From Nitrospirota bacterium (lineage in GTDB: Bacteria; Nitrospirota; Thermodesulfovibrionia; UBA6902), in contig JACRHD010000021.1 in assembly GCA_016234115.1 (NCBI GenBank), positions 109,395 through 173,394 of the forward strand: a stretch of 64,000 nt of DNA, given 5' to 3'. Position numbers and translations under genes: made by a program. Below, piece after piece: positions 18,847-29,520 of this stretch. The stretch's first letter is position 1. The number at the start of each line of letters is the position of its first letter. The notes beneath the pieces were generated by a model. The model saw only the letters and a list, made by a program, of their open reading frames with translations. It was not told the origin of the DNA and did not search any database.

Positions 18847-18972
18847 GCAATAAATTAAAAATTAAAAATCAAAATGCAAAATGACAGATAAGAATTCAAA
18901 GATTATAGCAATGCAATTATTGTAAATTTTGATTTGTCATTTTGATTTTTGATATTTCATTTTTGATTTTTT
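18847..18972. repeat. AT-rich inverted word repeat (aaattaaaaatcaaaatgcaaaatgaca / tgtcattttgatttttgatatttcatttttgatttttt)
   Basis: Both arms visible between ispF and ispD. Confidence 0.7.
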
Positions 18973-19691
18973 ATTATCCATTCCACCATCTCCAGATCCT
19001 CCGGTGTCGTGACCTTGATATTATAAGGACTGCCCGGGATAATCTTGACCCTGCCGCCGGTTCTTTCAACGAGCGCTGCGTCATCCGTGGCGTAATGGCC
19101 CTCCGCATACGCAGCATCATAGGCCTTTCTGATCACGCCGAAAGTAAATGCCTGCGGGGTCTGGATGGACCAGAGCTTTTCCCGGTTGACGGTGGATACT
19201 ATCATGCCGTCGGCAGAGACTTCCTTGAGAGTCTCTTTCACAGGGAGTCCCGGGATGACGCCGTCGGAAGTCTGCACCTCAGTGATGAGGTTTTTGATCA
19301 GCCCTTCAGGAATAAACGGGCGCACGCCGTCATGGATTAAAATTATACTGTCAGGGGAGGTCCCATTCTCCTTGAGAAGATTCAGGGCATTGTATATCGA
19401 GTCCTGCCGTTCTTTGCCGCCGGGGGCAATCCTCTCTATCTTTTCCAGTCCGAAGTTTTCAACCATTTGATATCCGAGTCCTACATCATCTTTTCCGAGG
19501 ACGGGGACGATCTCGGTAATCAATTCTTCCGAGGAAAGTCCCTTCAGGGTATGGATCAGAAGGGGAATGCCCTCAAGATCGGCAAAGGTCTTTTTGAAAG
19601 ACGCGTTGAATCTCTTGCCAAGCCCGGCTGAAGGGACAACAGCTATTATTTTTTTCTCCATTATCAGGGACAATCCGGAGTCAAGAGTCAC
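18957..19691 (-). CDS. ispD: 2-C-methyl-D-erythritol 4-phosphate cytidylyltransferase
   Basis: IAVVPSAGLGKRFNASFKKTFADLEGIPLLIHTL, IHDGVRPF, ATDDAALVERTGGRVKIIPGSPYNIKVTTPEDLEM. Start may be the internal MEKKI. Confidence 0.93.
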   Translation of the reverse strand: MTLDSGLSLIMEKKIIAVVPSAGLGKRFNASFKKTFADLEGIPLLIHTLKGLSSEELITEIVPVLGKDDVGLGYQMVENFGLEKIERIAPGGKERQDSIYNALNLLKENGTSPDSIILIHDGVRPFIPEGLIKNLITEVQTSDGVIPGLPVKETLKEVSADGMIVSTVNREKLWSIQTPQAFTFGVIRKAYDAAYAEGHYATDDAALVERTGGRVKIIPGSPYNIKVTTPEDLEMVEWIIKNQK

Positions 19692-19735
19692 GAGGCTGTT
19701 ACTTGCTCATAACTCATAACTCTTTACTCTTTCTG

Positions 19736-20740
19736 TTAATGCCGGGCCATCCTCGTCTCTTCTCTCTCGGCATCTTCCTTGAGCTTCGCAAATATCATCC
19801 TGCCCGCGGTGGTCTGCAGGACGCTCGTGACGACAACATCGATCTGCTGGTTGATCAGTTTCCTGGCGTTGTCCACGACGACCATGGTGCCGTCGTCAAG
19901 ATAGCCGACGCCCTGGTTGAACTCCTTCCCTTCTTTTACTACGAATATATTCATCTTTTCACCCGGAAGGACAACAGGCTTCACCGCGTTTGAAAGTTCA
20001 TTGAGATTAAGGACCGTGACCCCCTGAAGCTCGGCCACCTTGTTGAGATTGAAGTCGTTTGTAATTATCTTGGCGCCCGACATCCTTGCAAGGGCGACCA
20101 GCTTGGCGTCGACTTCCTTTATCTTCGGAAAGTCCTCGTCGATGATCTTTACGGTGATGTTGGACATCTTCTGGATCCGGTGGAGGACGTCCAGCCCCCT
20201 CCTGCCGCGCGCGCGCCTGAGCGAATCGGAGGAATCCGCGATATGCTGAAGCTCCTGCAGAATGAACTGGGGAATAATAAAAGGCCCTTCCAGAAACCCC
20301 GCTTCACATACGTCCGCTATCCTGCCGTCGATGATCACGCTTGTGTCGATGATCTTGGCGCGCTCCTCTTCCGTCCTGGTTTTAAATGCCTTTACGATAT
20401 TTGAAAGGGTAAAATCCTTCCCGGCCCTCAGGCCCAAAAGCAGCCCGCTGTACCCGAAGAGGGCATTGAAGACAACCGCGATATAAGTGCCGTCTATATT
20501 GGTAAAAATACTCTTGATGGGAAAATAGATCAGCTTGGCAAACAGAAGTCCCACTGATAAACCGATCAGTCCTCCGACTACAGTCCCGAAACCTACTTTG
20601 GTGAGCACATATTCGAGGATGAGAGCAATCACGCCGACCCCGGCGCCCCATATGGCGCCCTGATATGTTTCTTCCGCTCTTAATCCGAGAATAAACCCGC
20701 CCACCGTAAACACGAGGAAAAAAATTATTCGATAGAGCAT
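19736..20740 (-). CDS. PIN/TRAM-domain membrane protein (YacL-like)
   Basis: N-terminal membrane segments then IIDTSVIIDGRIADVCEAGFLEGPFIIPQFILQELQHIADSSDSLRRARGRRGLDVL and a TRAM-like C-terminus. Confidence 0.88.
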   Translation of the reverse strand: MLYRIIFFLVFTVGGFILGLRAEETYQGAIWGAGVGVIALILEYVLTKVGFGTVVGGLIGLSVGLLFAKLIYFPIKSIFTNIDGTYIAVVFNALFGYSGLLLGLRAGKDFTLSNIVKAFKTRTEEERAKIIDTSVIIDGRIADVCEAGFLEGPFIIPQFILQELQHIADSSDSLRRARGRRGLDVLHRIQKMSNITVKIIDEDFPKIKEVDAKLVALARMSGAKIITNDFNLNKVAELQGVTVLNLNELSNAVKPVVLPGEKMNIFVVKEGKEFNQGVGYLDDGTMVVVDNARKLINQQIDVVVTSVLQTTAGRMIFAKLKEDAEREETRMARH

Positions 20741-20755
20741 GACATAGTCCTTTTT

Positions 20756-22228
20756 TTAAGAATAAACTTTTAACGTTACATATAACTTATTTCCGCTTCT
20801 GTTGATATAAAGCAGCAGGGTATCACCCTTTTTAACTTTGCCGGCAACCTCGTTGAAATCATTAATACTCCTGACGGTCTTTTTATTGATCTCCTGGATT
20901 ATATCCCCCTTTCTTAAGCCCGCATCCTCTGCCGCGGTATACGGCTCGACTTTGACGATAACGACCCCTTTCTCGTCTTTTGAAAGACCAAGCTGTTTTG
21001 AAATCTCCTGTGTAAGGTTCATTACGCTGAAGCCCGCGAGGGCGTTTTCTTCATACGAAAATTGTTCTTCGCGTTCTCCCGGGACTGTCTGCGCCAGGTC
21101 CTGTGGAAATTCAGTGATGGTCGCCGTCAGGGCCAGGGTCCTGCCGTCTCTTATAACAGTCAATTTGATTTTGCTTCCCACGGCGCTCTGGGCGATTGTG
21201 TTGCGCAGGGTCTCCACGTTTTTAATTTCCCGGTCGTTCAGCTCGGTTATGATGTCGCCCCTTTTGAGCCCTGCCTTCTCAGCCGGGCTTCCCTTCATTA
21301 TCTCGGTGACAAGGGCGCCCGCCGACCTGCCGAGCCCGAATTCCCTGGCGAGCTCGGGTGTAAAGTTCTGTATTGTAATCCCCAACCATCCGCGGGTGAC
21401 TTTGCCCTCCTTGATGAGCTGCGTCATAACGGATTTGGCCATATTGCTCGGCACGGCAAATCCTATCCCCTGATATCCGCCGGTCCTTGAAAAAATCGCG
21501 GTGTTTACGCCGATCATTTCCCCTTTGATATTGACGAGAGGACCGCCGGAATTGCCTGGGTTGATGGCTGCGTCGGTCTGTATAAAATTTTCGTAATCCG
21601 TAATGCCGACGTTGGCCCGGCCCAAGGCGCTCACGATCCCCATCGTAACAGTATTGCTCAGGCTGTAGGGATTGCCGAAGGCCAGCACAAATTCACCGAC
21701 TGAGATTTTTTCCGAATCACCCCAGTTTATAGCTGGCAGGTTTTCAACAGAGATTTTTATGACAGCGATATCCGTTTTGGCGTCGGTCCCTATGATTTTG
21801 CCTTTAAAATTCTGCTGGTCATATAATGTAACCTGTATCTCGTCGGCCTTCTCGACGACATGCGTATTGGTGAGAATATACCCGTCGGGCGATACGATTA
21901 CCCCTGAGCCGAGGCTCTGTTCCTTCCATCTCTTCGGCCTGTGACGGGGTTCCATAAAATCAAACAACTGGTCGTCAAAGACATCGGGGAAAGGGCTGGA
22001 ATCCCTTTCCACCGTCTTTGATGTCGAGATATTTACCACTACGGGGCTTACGACTTTAACGATTTCCGAAAAAGCAGTGCTTTCCCCCGACAACTCCCTG
22101 GGGACCTGAAAATTGTAAGTATAGGGGGGTGAGGAGGATTTCTTGAGAATTTTATCCGAATGATTGCCTATTATATAACCGGAAACAAGCGCAATTACCA
22201 CGAAAATCAGGAAAGTCGTCTTTTTCAT
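20756..22228 (-). CDS. DegP/HtrA-family serine protease with two PDZ domains
   Basis: GSGVIVSPDGYILTNTHVV, TDAAINPGNSGGPLVNIKGEMIGVNTAI. Confidence 0.96.
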   Translation of the reverse strand: MKKTTFLIFVVIALVSGYIIGNHSDKILKKSSSPPYTYNFQVPRELSGESTAFSEIVKVVSPVVVNISTSKTVERDSSPFPDVFDDQLFDFMEPRHRPKRWKEQSLGSGVIVSPDGYILTNTHVVEKADEIQVTLYDQQNFKGKIIGTDAKTDIAVIKISVENLPAINWGDSEKISVGEFVLAFGNPYSLSNTVTMGIVSALGRANVGITDYENFIQTDAAINPGNSGGPLVNIKGEMIGVNTAIFSRTGGYQGIGFAVPSNMAKSVMTQLIKEGKVTRGWLGITIQNFTPELAREFGLGRSAGALVTEIMKGSPAEKAGLKRGDIITELNDREIKNVETLRNTIAQSAVGSKIKLTVIRDGRTLALTATITEFPQDLAQTVPGEREEQFSYEENALAGFSVMNLTQEISKQLGLSKDEKGVVIVKVEPYTAAEDAGLRKGDIIQEINKKTVRSINDFNEVAGKVKKGDTLLLYINRSGNKLYVTLKVYS

Positions 22229-22313
22229 TAATCAAATTATACATCCGGCAGTTTGACCTTGTAAACCCTGAGCATAAAGACAGTTACTCCCCTTGACTCT
22301 TAACTCCTGACTC

Positions 22314-23435
22314 TTAACTCTTTCTTTTATACCCGCCGATCTTCCTGTAATCGCGCCGTAACTGCCTGACGAGCCTCTCCCTGTTTTCCAGCAATCCGGT
22401 CAGAGGCCGGTGTCCGGACTTATTTAATACGTAACTTACAAAAAAGGGAAGCATCAGGCTGCAGTCGCCGTAAGAGACAATTGTCTTATGAAGGGCCTGG
22501 GGGTCGATCTTCCCCCATGAGACAGCCTCGGAAGGCGTTGCCCCGCTCAGTCCTCCGGTATCAGGACGGGCATCGGTAAACTGGATGAAAAAATCATGGC
22601 CGGCCTCCGGCAGGCCAAGGACTTCCTGGATATGGGGTTCGGTCTGGAGCACAAAATTTTTGGGACTGCCGCCGCCCAAAAGCAATACCGCGCTCTTACC
22701 ACCGCTTTTCTTAATATCATATACATAGGCGGTCACTTCGTTAATGTCCTTATGGGTATCCAGTGCGACCGGTTTGCCTTCAAGCATGAGAGCGGCTATA
22801 TTCATTCCGATGCTTGAGTCGGCAGGCGACGATGTGTGGACCGGGACCCCGGCTTCATAGGCGACAGCAAGCAGGCTTTCGTCCTTCAGGCCGGGTGTGA
22901 GCTTGATGATTTCCCTGCCCAGAAGGGCGTGCACATCAGCGCTTGAACAGGGATCAGGAAGGCTGCCGCGCTCCCGCCTGATGGTTTCACGGACGAAATT
23001 GTCCGTATCGAGCAGGGCCTCGTAATCCAGGAATATGTCGTAGATGCGGATGATCCCGCTTTCCCTCAGTTGCTCATCATCGACAACGGCGCGGCCTTCC
23101 CGGAATTCATAACCAAGCACATAATGAAGATCATGATACAGATTTGCGCCTGTGGAGACTATCCAGTCAACCATCCCTGATTTAATTAATGGTATCAGGC
23201 AGCTCCGGCCGATTCCCGCAGGTATGAGGGCGCCCGCAAGAGACACCCCTATCCGCACGCCTTCCTTTGCTATGTGATTCGCGAACAGTTCACAGGCCTT
23301 TCTGAACGTACCGGCGTTGAATGAAAAAAGGGAGCTTTCTATCACCTGGTCCACGGTCATCCCCCGCCAAAGGGGTTTGGGCTTAAGCGGTATCCGGTTA
23401 TCGATGGACGGTCTTTTATGTTTGCAATATTTCAT
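22314..23435 (-). CDS. Deoxyhypusine synthase-like protein
   Basis: VDWIVSTGANLYHDLHY; SPADSSIGMNI; GGGSPKNFVLQ; catalytic-type EAVSWGKI. Confidence 0.88.
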   Translation of the reverse strand: MKYCKHKRPSIDNRIPLKPKPLWRGMTVDQVIESSLFSFNAGTFRKACELFANHIAKEGVRIGVSLAGALIPAGIGRSCLIPLIKSGMVDWIVSTGANLYHDLHYVLGYEFREGRAVVDDEQLRESGIIRIYDIFLDYEALLDTDNFVRETIRRERGSLPDPCSSADVHALLGREIIKLTPGLKDESLLAVAYEAGVPVHTSSPADSSIGMNIAALMLEGKPVALDTHKDINEVTAYVYDIKKSGGKSAVLLLGGGSPKNFVLQTEPHIQEVLGLPEAGHDFFIQFTDARPDTGGLSGATPSEAVSWGKIDPQALHKTIVSYGDCSLMLPFFVSYVLNKSGHRPLTGLLENRERLVRQLRRDYRKIGGYKRKS

Positions 23436-23538
23436 AAAATTGTTTTAAGTTTCAACTCCTTGTGGTTAATTTACACTTGTGAGGCCTTTGATTATATCAG
23501 CAGATATTCTTATTTACAACCCCCGGATAAGGACCTCT

Positions 23539-23602
23539 TCAACGGCTTGAACCGCTTGAATCGCTTGAACGGCTTGAACCGCTTGAACGGCTTGAACGGT
23601 TC
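23539..23602. repeat. 9-bp tandem array (consensus ggcttgaac/cgcttgaac)
   Basis: About 6-7 units: aacggcttg aaccgcttg aatcgcttg aacggcttg aaccgcttg aacggcttg aacgg. Confidence 0.9.
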
Positions 23603-23675
23603 TCTCCAGACAATTGAAAAACCTGTCCGTACCATGATATAATGCCTCTTATTCTTTTAGAAGGAGGTCTAACAA

Positions 23676-24260
23676 ATGAATTTATTTGAGAAAAAAATCA
23701 GGGCGGCATTAGACCTGATGGTAAGCAGAAGGGGATTGCTCGCCGGCGGTCTTTTCACTATGGCGTCAAGTATTATTCCCCGCAAGGCTTTTTCATCTGT
23801 AAAAGATTTGATACTGCCTGAAAAATCTCTGTCTATTATTAATGTTTATACTGGAGAGCATCTTAACGCGAATTATTGCTGCGGCGGCCAATACATGTCT
23901 GATGTCCTCAATGAAATTAATCATATCTTCCGCGACCATTTCACCGAAACCGTCGAGGCGGTGGATACAAAGCTTTTGGACCTCCTCTTCTCCCTCAAAG
24001 AAAAACTCAGAATTACCGAGCCGTTTCACATCGTCTCCGGCTACCGCTCGCCGGAGACTAATGCCTTTCTGAGGAAAAGGAAAAGAGGGGTGGCCAAGAA
24101 CAGTCTGCACATGTACGGAAAGGCGGCTGATATCCGCGTACCCGGCTACTCTACCAAGGCGCTGAGGCACGCGGCAATTGACCTCAAGAGCGGGGGCGTA
24201 GGGTACTATCCCCGGTCCGGTTTTGTTCACCTGGACGTCGGAGAAGTCCGGTACTGGTAA
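23676..24260 (+). CDS. DUF882/YcbK-like M15-type peptidase with Tat-like leader
   Basis: SRRGLLAGGLF leader; FHIVSGYRSPETNAFLRKR...SLHMYGKAADIRVPG...[22 protein letters not shown]. Confidence 0.9.
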   Translation: MNLFEKKIRAALDLMVSRRGLLAGGLFTMASSIIPRKAFSSVKDLILPEKSLSIINVYTGEHLNANYCCGGQYMSDVLNEINHIFRDHFTETVEAVDTKLLDLLFSLKEKLRITEPFHIVSGYRSPETNAFLRKRKRGVAKNSLHMYGKAADIRVPGYSTKALRHAAIDLKSGGVGYYPRSGFVHLDVGEVRYW

Positions 24261-26571
24261 GAGGTTCTATGTTACAATTCTAATATTGAACAGAAAAATC
24301 TCACTTAAGAGGATACTTGATGTCCTCAAGGACTTTGATTCTGATATTATTTACCGGTACCGTTTCTTGCCCGTCCGGGGTCTTGAATACATAAGCCCGT
24401 CTTCAGCAGGCATAATCGGATATACCCCGGAAGAGCTTTATTCGGACCCTGATCTCGTCGTCAAAATCATCCATCCTGAAGACAGAGACAATCTGAAGGC
24501 TGAGGCCTTAGGACAGTCCCTTGTTCTGCGCTTTCTCCATAAAGACGGCGAAGTTATATGGGTGGAGCAGCGCGGCAAACCTGTATATGACAAAAAGGGC
24601 AGACTGACGGCCGTCGAGGGTATAATACGGGACATCTCCGGGCGCAGGAAGGCTGAATATGCGCTGTGTGAGTGCGAAGACCGTTACAGAAGGCTCGTCA
24701 ACTCTACAACCGATTATATCTATTCAGTCATGATCGAAGACGGACGGCCTGTTTCAACCAAGCACGGTCCCGGCTGTCTCGCGGTAACCGGATATGCCAC
24801 AGAGGAGTATGACGCAGATCCGTTCCTCTGGTTCAGTATGGTGCATGAAGAAGACCGGGAAACGGTAATCAGGCATGCGGACAAGGTGCTTTCCGGCGAG
24901 GGGCTGCAGCATCTTGAGCACCGCCTTATCCACAAAAACGGGACCGTCATATGGGTCAGAAACACGCCGGTGCCCCGCTATGACCAGGAGGGCCGGCTCA
25001 CTTCGTATGACGGACTCATTGAAAACATCACTGACCGCAAACGCGCCGAGGAGGCCCTTCGCGACAGCGAGAAGCGGTTACGGGACATCATCGACAACGC
25101 CAGGGGCTTCATATGGGTCAAGGACCTCAATGGACGGTTTCTCATCATCAATCAATATACGGAGGACTCGCTCGGCAGGTCGAGGGACCGGATTATCGGC
25201 CGCACTGTCTTCGACCTCTTCCCCCACGAGTTTGCCCAGGCGTATACAGGCAACGACCGGCAGGTGCTCGATTCGGGCAGGGCAATGGAGTTCGAGGAAG
25301 CGGCGCCGCTTAAGGACGGGACGCATTCCTTTATTTCAGTCAAATTTCCTCTGCGCGATTCCCAGGGGCATATTTACGGTTTGGGGGCCATGTGCACAGA
25401 CATCACGGAGCGAAAGAAACTCGAGGAGCAGCTCCGCCAGTCCCAGAAGATGGAAGCTATAGGGCTGCTTGCGGGAGGGGTCGCTCACGACTTCAACAAC
25501 ATCCTGACCGCAATCATCGGGTACGCAAACATTGTAAAAATGAAGACGGAGAAAGACAGCCCCGTCAAGGGCAATCTTGATCAGATAATAGCTTCATCAG
25601 AGAGGGGCGCCCACCTGACCCGGAGCCTGCTTGCGTTCAGCAGGAAACAGCTCATAATTCCGAGGCCGCTTGATTTAAACATCATTATCAGGAACGTACA
25701 GAAGCTCCTCAGCAGGGTGATCAGTGAAGATATAGACATGCAGGTTGTCCTGGATGAAAACCCGGTGCTGATATTGGCGGACAGCGGCCAGATCGAGCAG
25801 ATATTGATGAACCTCGCCACCAACGCGAGGGACGCGATGCCTCACGGCGGCACATTGACAATCAAAACAGAAATAAAAGCGATAGGCGAACAGTTTATCA
25901 GGGAGCATGGTTTCGGGGAACCGGACAGATACGCGCTCCTTTCCATAGCGGACACCGGCGCCGGAATGGACGAAAAGACCAGGGAAAGGATTTTCGAACC
26001 CTTCTTTACGACAAAGGAAGTGGGCCGGGGCACGGGTCTCGGGCTCGCGATGGTGTACGGCTCGGTAAAACAGAACAACGGCTATATCACCGTCACCAGT
26101 GAATTAGGGAAAGGGACCGTATTTTACATTTACCTTCCTCTGATCAAGACCGCCGCGGGATATGAACAGAAGACCCGCCCTGTCTCATTAATAAAAGGGG
26201 GGACAGAGACGGTCCTCCTGGCTGAAGACGACGAACCGCTGAGGAAGCTTGTGAGCTCCGTTCTTCATGAATTCGGTTATACAGTCATAGAAGCCAAAGA
26301 CGGCCTCGACGCGATAGAACGATTTACAGATCACAGGGAAGAGGTAAGACTTGCAATCCTTGACGTCATCATGCCCAGAAAAAACGGTAAAGAGGTGTAT
26401 GAAGAGATCATAAGAATAGTCCCTGGGATGAAGACATTGTTCATCAGCGGGTATACCGCGGAGATCATGCACGCAAGGGGCATACTCGATCTGGGGCTGA
26501 ACTTCCTGTCAAAACCCATTATGCCGGACCAGTTGCTGAATAAGGTCAGGGAGATACTGGACGCAAATTAG
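24223..26571 (+). CDS. Multi-PAS hybrid histidine kinase with C-terminal receiver
   Basis: PAS domains, [22 protein letters not shown]-box, [11 protein letters not shown], receiver [14 protein letters not shown]...[13 protein letters not shown]. True start uncertain. Confidence 0.92.
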   Translation: MFTWTSEKSGTGKRFYVTILILNRKISLKRILDVLKDFDSDIIYRYRFLPVRGLEYISPSSAGIIGYTPEELYSDPDLVVKIIHPEDRDNLKAEALGQSLVLRFLHKDGEVIWVEQRGKPVYDKKGRLTAVEGIIRDISGRRKAEYALCECEDRYRRLVNSTTDYIYSVMIEDGRPVSTKHGPGCLAVTGYATEEYDADPFLWFSMVHEEDRETVIRHADKVLSGEGLQHLEHRLIHKNGTVIWVRNTPVPRYDQEGRLTSYDGLIENITDRKRAEEALRDSEKRLRDIIDNARGFIWVKDLNGRFLIINQYTEDSLGRSRDRIIGRTVFDLFPHEFAQAYTGNDRQVLDSGRAMEFEEAAPLKDGTHSFISVKFPLRDSQGHIYGLGAMCTDITERKKLEEQLRQSQKMEAIGLLAGGVAHDFNNILTAIIGYANIVKMKTEKDSPVKGNLDQIIASSERGAHLTRSLLAFSRKQLIIPRPLDLNIIIRNVQKLLSRVISEDIDMQVVLDENPVLILADSGQIEQILMNLATNARDAMPHGGTLTIKTEIKAIGEQFIREHGFGEPDRYALLSIADTGAGMDEKTRERIFEPFFTTKEVGRGTGLGLAMVYGSVKQNNGYITVTSELGKGTVFYIYLPLIKTAAGYEQKTRPVSLIKGGTETVLLAEDDEPLRKLVSSVLHEFGYTVIEAKDGLDAIERFTDHREEVRLAILDVIMPRKNGKEVYEEIIRIVPGMKTLFISGYTAEIMHARGILDLGLNFLSKPIMPDQLLNKVREILDAN

Positions 26572-26658
26572 AGTCAAGAGGTTCAGCACATTTCCCTTGA
26601 CAGTCCGGGCTATTAGTGATATGGAATAGCTATATATTATATCTGAAAAGGAGGAACC

Positions 26659-26943
26659 ATGGCTATCTATGTCACATTAAGCAATCTTACCGATGAGGGG
26701 AGGAAGACCCTCAAGAACCGTCCTGACAGGATCAACGAAGTCAACAAGGAAATTGAATCCATGGGTATAAAGATATTAGGGCAATACGCGGTGCTGGGGC
26801 ATTATGATTTTGTGACCCTTCTTGACGCGCCCAGCAACGAGGCCGTCCTGAAAATGTCGGTCGAGCTCGGTTCAAGGGGCACGCTCCAGCTTATGACCCT
26901 GCCGGCCATGCATATTGATGAGCTGATCCACTCGCTGAAATGA
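26659..26943 (+). CDS. GYD-domain protein
   Basis: YVTLSNLTDEGRKTLKNRPDRINEVNKEIESMGIKILGQYAVLGHYDFVTLLDAP; aaaaggagg before ATG. Confidence 0.85.
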   Translation: MAIYVTLSNLTDEGRKTLKNRPDRINEVNKEIESMGIKILGQYAVLGHYDFVTLLDAPSNEAVLKMSVELGSRGTLQLMTLPAMHIDELIHSLK

Positions 26944-27256
26944 CATCCCGCCGTTGAGCCGGACCATTCAGAGACGAGCGGCATGCAAGGCGAAGACCCC
27001 TCGGTGAGAGGAGCTCGAATTTCCTCAGCGTGTCCGCGCCCTTTTTTCCCTGCGGGCGCGTCGAAGCCCGATACGGTTGCCGGTCCTGAATCATGTTCGC
27101 CGCTTTTTATGGTCTGTAAATAAGCAGTGATTTCGGCGTTTGCTTTTATCCGTTTCTTCTGGCATCCTTATTATATGCCGATTACGGGACCGGATGTCGG
27201 AGGGACGACTGCGGCAGTGACCCGGCGATATTACCTTGACGGCGCAAGACCATAAT

Positions 27257-28327
27257 ATGCTGATGAAGAAAATTTTCCAGCGTTTCTCGGAAATATCCGC
27301 CGTAGTTTTCATTTTCGGTCTTCTTGCGGCGATTATCATGTTCATCAATCTGGTAACGCCGGTTTCCTTTAAAGAGAACTGGAAGGAAGTCCGCATACCC
27401 GAAGGCTCTACCTATTCAAAAGCAATCTCGATCCTCCAGGGAGAAGGGATTATTAACGACCGGTTCGTCCTCATCCTGCTCGGCAGGATAACGATGAAGG
27501 ACCGCAGGATAAGGCCCGGATACTATAACCTCAGCTCATCCATGACGCCGCTTGAGATATTCGACCAGTTGATCAATGGAAAGGCGATACACTTCACGAT
27601 AACCATACCCGAAGGGGACACGCTCGAGGACATCAGGGCCAAACTGAGCGAGCTGAAGCTTATCGATTATGAGTCATGGAAGCTCACCAGAGACAGTATC
27701 TTTCTTAAATCCCTCGACATCAATGCGCCGAGCCTTGAAGGTTATCTGTTCCCCGACACTTACATCTTTGCAAAAGGCACAGAACCGGCGACCATCCTGA
27801 AGACGATGGTCCAGAGACTGAGAGAGAACTTTGACCCGTCGATGACGAAACGTATTGCCGAGCTCGGCATGTGTGAAAACGATGTGCTTACTCTTGCCTC
27901 GATCATTGAGAAAGAGGCGTACCTTGACGAAGAAAGGGCCGTCATATCCGCCGTTTATCATAACAGGCTGAAAAAGAGTATGAGGCTCCAGGCCGATCCG
28001 ACCGCCATTTACGGGGTCCATACCTGCTTAAGCTGCATTACAAGGGCCGATCTGCGCAGGAAGACCCCTTACAATACGTATGTGATAGACGGTCTGCCTC
28101 CCGGACCAATCGCCTGTCCCGGACTTAAATCCATTAAAGCGGCCCTTAATCCGGCGAAAGTAAATTACCTGTATTTTGTCGCGAAGAACGACGGAAGCCA
28201 TTATTTCTCAAGGACCAACGCGGAGCACTCGCAGGCAGTCTTGATTTACCGGCACAGTAACGAGAATAATAGTACCCGCAATGACCAGGAAACAACCGAC
28301 CAGACAGATAACACTCGGGCGAATTAA
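27257..28327 (+). CDS. mltG: Endolytic murein transglycosylase
   Basis: LEGYLFPDTYIF, LTLASIIEKEAYLDEERAVISAVYHNRLKKSMRLQADPTAIYG, LPPGPIACPGLKSIKAALNP. Confidence 0.94.
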   Translation: MLMKKIFQRFSEISAVVFIFGLLAAIIMFINLVTPVSFKENWKEVRIPEGSTYSKAISILQGEGIINDRFVLILLGRITMKDRRIRPGYYNLSSSMTPLEIFDQLINGKAIHFTITIPEGDTLEDIRAKLSELKLIDYESWKLTRDSIFLKSLDINAPSLEGYLFPDTYIFAKGTEPATILKTMVQRLRENFDPSMTKRIAELGMCENDVLTLASIIEKEAYLDEERAVISAVYHNRLKKSMRLQADPTAIYGVHTCLSCITRADLRRKTPYNTYVIDGLPPGPIACPGLKSIKAALNPAKVNYLYFVAKNDGSHYFSRTNAEHSQAVLIYRHSNENNSTRNDQETTDQTDNTRAN

Positions 28328-29333
28328 AATCGGCGGCGGCGCGCCGGTTGTAGTCCAATCCATGACCAAAACGGACACGCGCGACGTGACTTCTACCGTT
28401 GCGCAGATAAAAAGACTTCAGACCGCGGGCTGCGAGGCCGTAAGGGTCGCGGTCCTGGACTCAGACGCCGCCCTGGCGATAAAATCCATAAAGAAAAAAA
28501 TCAGGATACCCCTTATCGCCGACGTACATTTCGACCACAGGCTTGCGCTGGAGTCCATGAGAAACGGGGCGGACGGCCTCAGGATAAATCCCGGCAACAT
28601 CGGCAGCAGGGAAAAAGTAAGGGAAGTCGTCAGCGCGGCAAAGGACAAAGGCGTCCCTATAAGAATAGGCGTAAACGCAGGCTCTCTTGAAAAAGACTTA
28701 TTGAAAAAGCACGGACATCCCACGGCAGAGGCCCTTGTTGAAAGCGCCCGCAGACATATCAGAATTCTCGAAGCCCTCGATTTTACCGATATCAAGGTCT
28801 CGCTCAAGGCCTCGGACGTGATGAAGACAGTTGACGCATACAGGCTGTTTTCCGGAAAATTCAAATATCCCGTTCACATTGGGATCTCGGAGGCCGGTCC
28901 GGCGTTTCAGGGGACTGTAAAGAGCGCGGTGGGGCTCGGGGTGCTCCTGTCTGAAGGGATCGGCGACACGATGCGGGTTTCCCTCACTGCGGACCCGGTT
29001 GAAGAAGTAAGGGTCGCTTATGAGATTTTGAAGTGCCTGCATCTGAGGCAGGCAGGGCCGGAGATAATTTCATGTCCGACCTGCGGCCGCTGCCGGATAA
29101 ATATTCGCGGGCTCGTTGACAGGGTCGAGGCGGAATTAACGAAGATCAGGAAGCCGCTTAAGGTGGCCGTGATGGGTTGTGTGGTAAACGGCCCCGGCGA
29201 GGCGCGCGAAGCCGACGTCGGTATCGCCGGCGGGAAAGGCATGGGCATTCTCTTTAAACACGGCAAGGTCGTAAAGACGCTGAAGGAGAAGGACCTGTTC
29301 AGTGTGCTGATGAGGGAAGTCAGGAAGCTGTGA
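28281..29333 (+). CDS. ispG: 4-hydroxy-3-methylbut-2-en-1-yl diphosphate synthase
   Basis: GGGAPVVVQSMTKTDTRDV, SCPTCGRC, MGCVVNGPGEAREADVGIAGG. Confidence 0.97.
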   Translation: MTRKQPTRQITLGRIKIGGGAPVVVQSMTKTDTRDVTSTVAQIKRLQTAGCEAVRVAVLDSDAALAIKSIKKKIRIPLIADVHFDHRLALESMRNGADGLRINPGNIGSREKVREVVSAAKDKGVPIRIGVNAGSLEKDLLKKHGHPTAEALVESARRHIRILEALDFTDIKVSLKASDVMKTVDAYRLFSGKFKYPVHIGISEAGPAFQGTVKSAVGLGVLLSEGIGDTMRVSLTADPVEEVRVAYEILKCLHLRQAGPEIISCPTCGRCRINIRGLVDRVEAELTKIRKPLKVAVMGCVVNGPGEAREADVGIAGGKGMGILFKHGKVVKTLKEKDLFSVLMREVRKL

Positions 29334-29495
29334 ACCGGGAAGACGCAGACATTGCTCAGAAATATATTTGACTCGATAAAATTCTTATTAAATTATGCAT
29401 CTGGCTTTGAATAATGGAATGTGCCGGTAAATTAATTGAAATCGCGTTGAGGTATCGAAAAATATATCTCTTCGCAATATCTGCGTCTTCCCGGT
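29334..29495. repeat. MITE-like inverted repeat with arms of about 36-38 bp
   Basis: accgggaagacgcagacattgctcagaaatatattt / aaaatatatctcttcgcaatatctgcgtcttcccggt. Confidence 0.85.
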
Positions 29496-29520
29496 AAAAG
29501 AAATTTCTGGAGGTATGTTC

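Noticed and set aside
23539-23602. CRISPR or iteron array
   Set aside because: The 9-bp units are contiguous, have no spacers, and no cas or rep gene is nearby.
24875-25462. 195-aa + strand ORF inside the hybrid kinase
   Set aside because: Alternate-frame Arg/Ser-rich translation overlapping well-supported PAS domains.
26944-27235. Possible ncRNA in the GYD-mltG gap
   Set aside because: GC-rich with minor local pairing (gcccttttttccctgcgggc) but no convincing structure, conserved motif or terminator visible by eye.
28281-28327. Frameshift suspicion at the mltG/ispG 47-nt overlap
   Set aside because: Both proteins are full length with intact motifs; overlap is compatible with translational coupling.
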